From Myxococcota bacterium (GTDB taxonomy: Bacteria; Myxococcota; Polyangia; GCA-2747355; JAKLHH01), in contig JAKLHH010000129.1 of the NCBI GenBank assembly GCA_022710245.1, positions 1 through 11,328 of the forward strand: a stretch of 11,328 bases of DNA, given 5' to 3'. Under the pieces are notes generated by a model that did not search any database, was not told where the DNA came from, and saw only the letters and a list, made by a program, of their open reading frames with translations. Position 1 is the stretch's first letter. Each line of letters starts with the position of its first letter. Made by a program: the position numbers and the translations under genes. Of this stretch, positions 1 to 5,691 are shown one piece after another.

Positions 1-1
1 C

Positions 2-1048
2 CAGCGCGTCGCCTACAAGAAGGCGGCCGGGAGCAACCAGGTCAGCGTGGTCTACAAGGCCGAGAAGAGCATCAAGTACCTGGTCGCCGTCTACTCGGTC
101 TCGGTCTACGCGACCGGCAGCTACACGCTGGCCGCGGCCTGCAAGGTCGTCGAGGTGACCTGCCAGCACGACGCCGCCTGCGCCAAGGGGCAGTTCTGCA
201 AGTTCGCCTCGGGCTGCGGCAAGAGCGGCCTCGGCGTCTGCGCCACCACCCCGACCGCCTGCACGATGGAGTACGCGCCGGTCTGCGGATGCAACGGTCA
301 GACCTACGGCAACAAGTGCCAGGCCGCGGCCGCGGCCGTCTCGGTCGACCACGTCGGCGAGTGCGAGGTGGTCACGAAGCAGGCGCTGCTTGGGATATGG
401 AAGGTCGTTGGCATTTCTGTCGATGGTCAGCCTTTGCCCATCGCCAATATGCCCGATCAGACCTTCACTTTTAGCGCCGATGATACCTACTCGCACAAGA
501 TGGGGAGCTCCGAGGTGGTTTCGACTTGGGAGTGTCAGCAAGGACAAGCTTCTCTGGTCTTGCCGGATGAGACCGTGGCGGTCATCAATCAGGAGAGTAT
601 CTCCAGGATCACGATCTCCTACAGCCTGAAGCAAGGCGGTGTGAATCAGTCGATTGTCATCGCGCTTGACCGATACAAGGAAGATCCCCAGCCTCAGACC
701 AAGCTCCCAGAATGGCTGCCGGGGAATTGGACACTCACTCACCACACGATGACCCATGCTGGACAGACCTCCCAGTTTCCAGCGGGAACCGGCGTGATTC
801 AAGTCGCGACCGCGCTGACCTTCACCCAGGATTGCTCTACCTACGACTACTCCGGTGGGCCTGTGCCGACAGGGAAGGGTGAAATCAAGGGTGTAGATGG
901 CAAGCTGGTCAGCATTCAACTCTGGCCTACAACTGTCGCTTCCCTGCCCGCCACTGTGGCTGAAGCTACTGCGGGAATCGTGGTGGAGTTCACGGCTGAT
1001 CTCTATGCTGACGGGCCGTCGCTGTTCAGCGCCTATTACGCAAAATAG
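2..1048 (+). CDS. Secreted PPC-like / Kazal / lipocalin-like multidomain protein (5' partial)
   Basis: The frame is open from the left edge, so the start and any signal peptide lie outside the window; the stop is TAG at 1046-1048. Four parts can be seen. First is a beta-rich stretch ending 'YATGSYTLAAAC', like the end of a bacterial pre-peptidase C-terminal (PPC) domain. Next is a Cys-rich module (about nt 140-256) with the pattern C..GQFCKF...CG...GVC. Third is a Kazal-type module (nt 257-364) with 'PVCGCNGQTYGNKC' and 'VGEC', typical of serine-protease inhibitor folds. Last are two lipocalin/META-like halves, each opening with a G-x-W motif ('LLGIWKVV' and 'LPGNWTLTHH'). The Cys-rich plus Kazal pair is common in secreted myxobacterial proteins. 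Inferred role: an extracellular or surface protein, possibly protease-inhibiting or ligand-binding; the true function is unknown. Base composition drops sharply from about nt 388, where the lipocalin-like part begins (about 72% GC before, about 53% after, in 60-base samples). Confidence 0.8.
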   Translation, partial: QRVAYKKAAGSNQVSVVYKAEKSIKYLVAVYSVSVYATGSYTLAAACKVVEVTCQHDAACAKGQFCKFASGCGKSGLGVCATTPTACTMEYAPVCGCNGQTYGNKCQAAAAAVSVDHVGECEVVTKQALLGIWKVVGISVDGQPLPIANMPDQTFTFSADDTYSHKMGSSEVVSTWECQQGQASLVLPDETVAVINQESISRITISYSLKQGGVNQSIVIALDRYKEDPQPQTKLPEWLPGNWTLTHHTMTHAGQTSQFPAGTGVIQVATALTFTQDCSTYDYSGGPVPTGKGEIKGVDGKLVSIQLWPTTVASLPATVAEATAGIVVEFTADLYADGPSLFSAYYAK

Positions 1049-1159
1049 GGATCACTGGGTCGGCCGCGGGCTGACCGCCTCGGAGAACGGAACGGGCGCC
1101 TAGGGAACACCGAACCTGAGCTTGCGTGGGCATCGCGCGCAGTGGGACCATGGTGCATC

Positions 1160-2077
1160 GTGCGTGGCCCCGGCACACTCCTGCTCCTGCTGGGTGGCAC
1201 CCTCGCCGCCGGCTGCCTGCGAGCAGGCTACGAGCGTCCGGAGGGGCGGCTCGATCACCGCGTCGATCAGGTCGTCCAGGCGGGCGACGCCGCCCGCGTC
1301 GAGGCTCGGCCCGGCGACACGCGTCACCTCGAGGGCCCGCGAGGTGACGCCGCCGTGCGCTGTGGCAGCAGCGCCCCGCTGCTCTTCTGCGACGACTTCG
1401 AGGGGGCGCCGGCGACCTGGCAAGATCGGGTCACCGCCTGGACTGGCACCGCGACTCCGAGCAGCACCGTGGTGAAGAGCGGGAAGGGCGCCCTGCGGCT
1501 CGAGTCCAGCGGGACCGGCCACTTCGTCGGCATGCAGTATCCCCTCTCGCCGGCCCTGACGAGCGGCACCCACTACGTGCGGGCGTTCTTCAACCTCGAC
1601 AAGGCGTTCACCATCACTGGCTGGTTGGTCCTCCTGCGCTTCAGCGCGAGCGGCGCCAAGCTCTCGACCGACTTCGTCGGCGACGGTTGGGCCATCCGGA
1701 CCTCAAGGTCTGGTATCGCGGGTTCAAGCACGGCGACGAACCGGGGGCCACGGACGAGCGCTTCGCCATTCTTCTCTCGAAGGTCCCCGGCCGCGACGCC
1801 TCGCGGGAGACGATCCTCCGGCACGTCGACCACATCCGCGCGCTCGACGAGAGGGGACAGCTCGTGCTGTGTGGGCCGTTCCTCGATCACCCGTCGGGTC
1901 TCATCGTCGTCAAGGCGGGTGATCGCGCCCAGGCGGCCCGGATCGCGGAGGCGGATCCGTTCGTGCGCGAAGGCGTGCGGACGTTCGAGGTCCGCACCTG
2001 GCTCCTCGGTCACCGGGAGAACGACTACCTGGCGGGTTGATGACCGGGGGGCGCCGCCGGCAGCCGACGCGTCTTGA
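1160..2077 (+). CDS. Putative lipoprotein with LamG/jelly-roll-like domain, 3' half replaced (broken)
   Basis: From the GTG at 1160 the protein has a one-Arg n-region, a Leu-rich core and the lipobox LAAGC (Cys at residue 19), so it should be exported and lipidated. An in-frame GTG at 1142 is an alternative start; neither has a clear Shine-Dalgarno. A low-complexity linker leads to 'LLFCDDFEG', 'SGKGALRLESSG' and 'THYVRAFFNLDKAFTITGW', the pattern of a concanavalin/LamG-like beta-sandwich seen in many myxobacterial lipoproteins. Sense ends near 'LSTDFVGDGW' (about nt 1690). From there to the formal stop at 2077 the translation is Arg/Ser-rich and is only the shadow of the YCII gene in another frame. 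The real lipoprotein therefore seems truncated by a deletion or recombination joint, or by an assembly joint. Function unknown; the family is thought to bind carbohydrate or other surface ligands. Confidence 0.6.
   Translation: MRGPGTLLLLLGGTLAAGCLRAGYERPEGRLDHRVDQVVQAGDAARVEARPGDTRHLEGPRGDAAVRCGSSAPLLFCDDFEGAPATWQDRVTAWTGTATPSSTVVKSGKGALRLESSGTGHFVGMQYPLSPALTSGTHYVRAFFNLDKAFTITGWLVLLRFSASGAKLSTDFVGDGWAIRTSRSGIAGSSTATNRGPRTSASPFFSRRSPAATPRGRRSSGTSTTSARSTRGDSSCCVGRSSITRRVSSSSRRVIAPRRPGSRRRIRSCAKACGRSRSAPGSSVTGRTTTWRVDDRGAPPAADAS
1687..2040 (+). CDS. YCII-related domain protein (YciI-like), start uncertain or 5' truncated
   Basis: Residues 26-117 fit the YCII/YciI dimeric alpha-beta barrel fold: 'RFAILLSKVPG', then 'HVDHIRAL' (His46, His49), 'GQLVLCGPFLDHPSG', 'LIVVKAGDRAQAA', 'ADPFVREGV' (Asp90-Pro91) and 'FEVRTWLLG'. 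The conserved His and Asp of the family are present. Members are small cytoplasmic proteins, often called possible enzymes, with no agreed reaction. The first codon available is a TTG at 1687 with no Shine-Dalgarno; it gives an extra 25 residues before the domain that are not typical. No ATG or GTG lies nearer the domain. The gene overlaps the broken lipoprotein frame and has probably lost its own 5' end at a joint near 1690-1760, so expression is doubtful. The stop is TGA at 2038-2040. Confidence 0.65.
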   Translation: MGHPDLKVWYRGFKHGDEPGATDERFAILLSKVPGRDASRETILRHVDHIRALDERGQLVLCGPFLDHPSGLIVVKAGDRAQAARIAEADPFVREGVRTFEVRTWLLGHRENDYLAG

Positions 2078-2299
2078 GCTGCAGCCGCTGCGTTTGGCGC
2101 TTGCGGAACAGGAGAACCAACCCTGGACTGATCCGAGGGGTCCGTCGTGAAGGCGTTCGCTCTGCCGGGGTATCTGGACTACGATCAGTACAAAGCAAGC
2201 AACGCCAGATTCATATCCAGATTCCGCGGCCTCACCGATGAATGGAAGTCCGCCCTGCCGGACGACGGCGCAGCCAGGAAGACAAGGGTGGAGCCAGGG
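2041..2299. other. Gap between YCII gene and pheT 3' end
   Basis: This 259-bp gap separates the + strand YCII gene from the end of the converging pheT. Apart from the orphan fragment from 2147, it holds only a weak hairpin (GTCCG, 6-nt loop, CGGAC near 2249-2264) without a T-run. I see no convincing terminator for either strand and no RNA gene. Its right half is clearly less GC-rich than the flanks. Confidence 0.5.
2147..2299 (+). pseudogene. Orphan 5' gene fragment, unknown product
   Basis: A GTG at 2147 is preceded by GAGGGG with a 6-nt spacer, a fair Shine-Dalgarno. About 50 codons follow with a protein-like mix ('MKAFALPGYLDYDQYK', 'ARFISRFRGLTDEW'), rich in Lys, Tyr, Phe and Asp and unlike the Arg/Ala/Pro-rich shadows around it. 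GC is near 52% for 2161-2220. The frame has no stop of its own: beyond about 2300 it merely runs antisense through pheT. I read it as the start of a foreign or decayed gene cut off at the pheT 3' boundary. The family is not recognised, and it may be chance. Confidence 0.3.
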
Positions 2300-4138
2300 T
2301 CAGTCGGTGAGCGCGGCGAGGCGGAGCTCGAAGACGGAGACCGGGTGGACCAGCTTGCGGCGCAGGAGCACCTCGGGGTGGAGCTCGCCCATCAGCCCGG
2401 CCTCGCGCCGCTCGCCGCCCCGGACGGCGAGGACGCGCGCGCCGCGGCCCGGGATGAAGCAGGGCGCGGCGCTCGGCTCCGCCTCCAGCCTCCAGCCGAA
2501 GTCGCGGAGCAGCGCCTCGCAGGCCGAGCGGATCTCCGAGTAGTCGACCCGCGGCCCGATGGCGCCGGCGGCGATGGTGCGGTGCTCGCGCGCGCCCGTC
2601 TCCGCCTCGCCCTCGAGGAGGGTGACGTTGCCGATCTCGAAGATGCGCTGCGGGAGCTCGTGGCTGGTGTTGACGCTGAGCGTCTCCAGCAGGCCGGCGA
2701 TCAGCGTGGTGCGGATCATGGTCTGCTCGGCGCTGATCGGGTTCTCGATCAGCACCGCGTCGTCCTGCCGCGGGAGCGAGAGCGAGTCGTAGTTCACCTC
2801 CGGCGAGGTGAGGATCAGGGTCAGCGTCTCGTAGTAGCCGAGCCCGGTCAGCGCCCGCCGCGCCACCTCGCTCTGCCGCTCGACCGCGAGCTCACCGCCG
2901 ACGGTGAGGGTGGGGACCAGCACCGGCTCGATGTTGTGGTAGCCGTAGGCGATCGCCACGTCCTCGACGAGATCCACCGGGTGCATGATGTCGTTCCGGT
3001 AGGCGGGGACCAGCACCTCGATCGGCCCCTCGGCCCTCGCGCCGATCCCGTGCCCCATCTGCCGCAGGTGCCGCACCACGTCGTCGCGGGTGAGCTCGAT
3101 GCCGCTCCGCGAGGCGGCGAGGCGCGGGTCGAGCGGGACCCGCTGCGGGGCCAGGTCGGGCGTCACCGCCCGGCGGTCCGGGTAGACGATCGCCACCTGC
3201 TCGAGGCGCGCGGCGCGGTCGAGCTCGGCGAGCGAGGTGACGAGGACGTTGAGGCACCTCCCGACGATGCGGTCCTCGCTGCCGGTGACGTCGATGAAGA
3301 AGTTGCGGCTGCTCGGGCGGAGGCGCGTCTCCTCGCTGTTGATGATGGGCGGCATCGAGAGCACCTGCCCCTCGGCGTCGGCGAGGAGCGGGTAGCGGCT
3401 GAAGCCGGCGAGGAGGCGGGCGTAGGCCTTGCCCTTCGGGTGCTGCTCGAGGACCGCGCGCGGGGTCAGGCGCTGCTCGTCCCGCGCGGGGTCGTGGCCG
3501 AGCGGGGTGAAGCGGAGCTCCTCGGGGCCCACGGTGCCGTAGCTGAAGCGGGTGCCGTGGAGCGTGTCGAGATCGTAGACGCCGATCGAGGCGTGCTTGC
3601 GGTCGCGCCCCATGGCCCAGTGCAGGTTCTCCTGCAGCTTCATCACCACCTTGATCAGGTCGTCGGTGAGGGTGAAGTCGCGGACGATGGCGCAGGCGAT
3701 CGAGGGGCGGAAGGAGTCGGGCCGGGCCAGGCGCTCCTCGACGGTGACCGTGACCGTCGGCGGGGCCAGCTCGTAGCGCGCCGGCTCGGCGGTCTCGCCG
3801 AGGTAGTTGCGCAGCACGCGCGCGAGCCCGCCCGGGTCGAACATGTCGGGCCGCACGGCGAGGAGCTCCATCCGGATCACGTCCGACTCGCCGAGCGCGA
3901 CCTGCGCCTCGGGGCGCTCCTTGAAGTCGCAGCCGCAGCGGTCGCAGAGGATTGGCGGGTTCTCCGTCTCGGTGATCTCTACGACGTTGTCGCAGCGGGT
4001 GCAGCGGAAGCGGCGCACGGTGGCGTAGCCCTCGACGTCGCAGCCGAGGTGCTGGAGGTGCGTCACCAGGTCCTCGCGGTCGAGCCGGGTCTGGATGCGC
4101 TCGAGGAGGAGGTTGACGGGGATCCCGATCACCGGCAT
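2300..4138 (-). CDS. pheT: Phenylalanyl-tRNA synthetase beta subunit, archaeal/eukaryotic type, with zinc-ribbon-like insert
   Basis: This is the beta chain of the alpha2-beta2 enzyme that charges tRNA-Phe in the cytoplasm. It has 612 residues, against about 800 for standard bacterial PheT, and begins 'MPVIGIPVNLLLERI' like archaeal chains, with no N-terminal EMAP/tRNA-binding domain and no C-terminal FDX-ACB domain. The middle shows the B3/B4 editing region, then the B5 motif 'VPAYRNDIMHPVDLVEDVA' near residue 383, then a catalytic-like core ending 'VFELRLAALTD'. Residues 46-70 form a four- to five-Cys module (Cys46, Cys49, Cys65, Cys68, plus Cys70) that looks like a zinc ribbon inserted in the first domain. 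The ATG at 4138 follows GAAGGAG with an 8-nt spacer (4147-4153 on this strand), which fixes the start; it overlaps the pheS end by 10 nt (ATGCCGGTGA), suggesting coupled translation. Longer reading of the frame upstream is only a shadow of pheS. Confidence 0.93.
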   Translation of the reverse strand: MPVIGIPVNLLLERIQTRLDREDLVTHLQHLGCDVEGYATVRRFRCTRCDNVVEITETENPPILCDRCGCDFKERPEAQVALGESDVIRMELLAVRPDMFDPGGLARVLRNYLGETAEPARYELAPPTVTVTVEERLARPDSFRPSIACAIVRDFTLTDDLIKVVMKLQENLHWAMGRDRKHASIGVYDLDTLHGTRFSYGTVGPEELRFTPLGHDPARDEQRLTPRAVLEQHPKGKAYARLLAGFSRYPLLADAEGQVLSMPPIINSEETRLRPSSRNFFIDVTGSEDRIVGRCLNVLVTSLAELDRAARLEQVAIVYPDRRAVTPDLAPQRVPLDPRLAASRSGIELTRDDVVRHLRQMGHGIGARAEGPIEVLVPAYRNDIMHPVDLVEDVAIAYGYHNIEPVLVPTLTVGGELAVERQSEVARRALTGLGYYETLTLILTSPEVNYDSLSLPRQDDAVLIENPISAEQTMIRTTLIAGLLETLSVNTSHELPQRIFEIGNVTLLEGEAETGAREHRTIAAGAIGPRVDYSEIRSACEALLRDFGWRLEAEPSAAPCFIPGRGARVLAVRGGERREAGLMGELHPEVLLRRKLVHPVSVFELRLAALTD

Positions 4139-5688
4139 AGCGGCGTCTCCTTCAGCCAGGGCAGGCGGGCGCGGTAGAGCTCGGCGATAGAGGCGAGCTC
4201 GTAGCGGAAGAGCGCGAGGCGCTCGAGGCCGAGGCCCCAGGCGAGCACGGGCACCTCGCAGCCGAAGGGCTGCGTCACCTCGGGGCGGAACATCCCGGCG
4301 CCGCCCATCTCCACCCAGTCCTTCTTCTTCTCGGACCAGACGAAGACCTCCACGCTCGGCTCCGTGTAGGGGAAGAAGCCGGGGCGGAACTGGAAGCGCT
4401 CGAAGCCCATCTTGCGGTAGAAGGCCGAGAGCGTGCCGAGCAGGCTGGCGAAGCTCGCCTTCTCGTCGATGATGACGCCGTCCACCTGGTGGAAGATGGG
4501 CAGGTGCTTGTAGTCGACGGTCTCGCGCCGGAAGACGGGGCCGACGCAGAAGACCTTGCGTGGCGGCCTCGGGTTCGCGGCGAGCGCGCGGATGGTGGAG
4601 GCGGTGGTGTGCGTGCGCAGCACCGGGCGCGTCGCCACCTCGGGGCTCCAGCGGTAGCGCCAGCCCACCGAGCCGGTGGTGCCGCCGGTCTCGTGGGTCT
4701 GCTTGACCGTCTCCACCAGCTCTGGGGCGGGGAGCCGGCAGGCGGCGGGGCGCGCCACGTAGAAGGTGTCCTGCATCTCGCGCGCCGGGTGGTCCTGCGG
4801 CTGGAAGAGCGCGTCGAAGTCCCAGAAGCTCGACTCCACGTAGGGGCTGACGATCTCCTCGAAGCCCATCTCCAGGAAGACGCGCCGCGTCTGCTGGAAG
4901 ATGGAGACCAGCGGGTGCTCCTTGCCCGGGTAGACGGGCTCGGCGGCGAGGGTGACGTCGTAGGGGCGCAGGTCGACGTTCTTCCACTCGCCGGAGAGGA
5001 GGAGCTCGGAGGTGAGCTGCGTCACCTGGCGGCGGGTGGCGATGCCCTCGGCGACGAGCGCGCGGCCCGCGGCGGTGAGGAGCGCCAGGCGCTGCTTGCG
5101 CTCACGCTCCTCGACGATGCCGGAGCGGCCCTCGAGGAGCTTGCGCGCTGTGCCATAGCCGTCGAACGTTGCGATCAAGTGGGCTTCGGTTGCGCAACCG
5201 AGTTCGTCAAGCGTGTTGATCAGCAACTCGTCTGGACCGACCTCAAGGATGGCCTTCTTGCCCACTTCGGATTGAGTGACCTGCTTGCCCTCCTTTGTCG
5301 CCCAACCCTTTTCCTGCAAAGGTCGCAAGGCCTGACCGACCTCTTTGGGATCGAGCTTGGCAAATCCGGCGAGCGCTGTGATGTCGAGCGGCCTCCCGGC
5401 TTCGAAGAGCGCCACGTTGCATGCACGCTCGGGTAGCACCACGCGAAGCGTGCCGGCGATTGGCTGCTCTGGTCGCGGCAGAGCCTTGCCCTTCGGGCCG
5501 AGACGTAGTTCTTTGTCGCTCCGCTCGCTGACCTCGCAGAGCCCCTCGCCGGCGAAGGCGAGGCAGGCGGCGGTGACCTTCGACTGATCGACGCCGAGCT
5601 CGGCGGCGAGCTCCAGCACGGGGACGGGCGACTCGCGCTTCGCCAGCGCGGTCAGCACCTGATAGTCGACCTCGGGCAGGGTACGCAT
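4129..5688 (-). CDS. pheS: Phenylalanyl-tRNA synthetase alpha subunit, archaeal/eukaryotic type
   Basis: This 519-residue alpha chain holds the aminoacylation site of PheRS. Like archaeal and eukaryotic alpha chains, and unlike the roughly 330-residue bacterial ones, it has a long N-terminal part made of winged-helix modules (about residues 1-190: 'ELAAELGVDQSKVTAACLAF' and others) before the class II core. Core motifs: motif 1 around 'MGFEEIVSPYVESSFWDFDA'; motif 2 'KVFCVGPVFRRETVDYKH' with FRRE at 386-389; motif 3 'GLGLERLALFRY' at 485-496. The Phe-binding 'GAGMFRPEV' is present. The start ATG lies 3 nt after the argS stop and is preceded by GAGGAG (5698-5703) inside the last argS codons, so it is the second gene of the operon. 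From about residue 54 to 180 the DNA is markedly less GC-rich (about 55-60% against about 75%) with relaxed codon use, although the reading frame and fold are kept. Confidence 0.94.
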   Translation of the reverse strand: MRTLPEVDYQVLTALAKRESPVPVLELAAELGVDQSKVTAACLAFAGEGLCEVSERSDKELRLGPKGKALPRPEQPIAGTLRVVLPERACNVALFEAGRPLDITALAGFAKLDPKEVGQALRPLQEKGWATKEGKQVTQSEVGKKAILEVGPDELLINTLDELGCATEAHLIATFDGYGTARKLLEGRSGIVEERERKQRLALLTAAGRALVAEGIATRRQVTQLTSELLLSGEWKNVDLRPYDVTLAAEPVYPGKEHPLVSIFQQTRRVFLEMGFEEIVSPYVESSFWDFDALFQPQDHPAREMQDTFYVARPAACRLPAPELVETVKQTHETGGTTGSVGWRYRWSPEVATRPVLRTHTTASTIRALAANPRPPRKVFCVGPVFRRETVDYKHLPIFHQVDGVIIDEKASFASLLGTLSAFYRKMGFERFQFRPGFFPYTEPSVEVFVWSEKKKDWVEMGGAGMFRPEVTQPFGCEVPVLAWGLGLERLALFRYELASIAELYRARLPWLKETPLCR

Positions 5689-5691
5689 CGG

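Noticed and set aside
1100..2013. Minus-strand open frames over the lipoprotein and YCII genes
   Set aside because: No domain likeness; the + strand frames carry a lipobox, FCDDFE and YCII motifs over the same bases.
2249..2264. Hairpin GTCCG-loop-CGGAC as pheT terminator
   Set aside because: Only 5 bp of stem and no T-run on either strand; too weak to call a terminator.
2147..4177. 676-codon + strand open frame opposite pheT
   Set aside because: Beyond about 2300 it is an antisense shadow of pheT caused by high GC; it is Asp/Glu/Arg/Val-rich without any recognisable domain, while pheT is certain.
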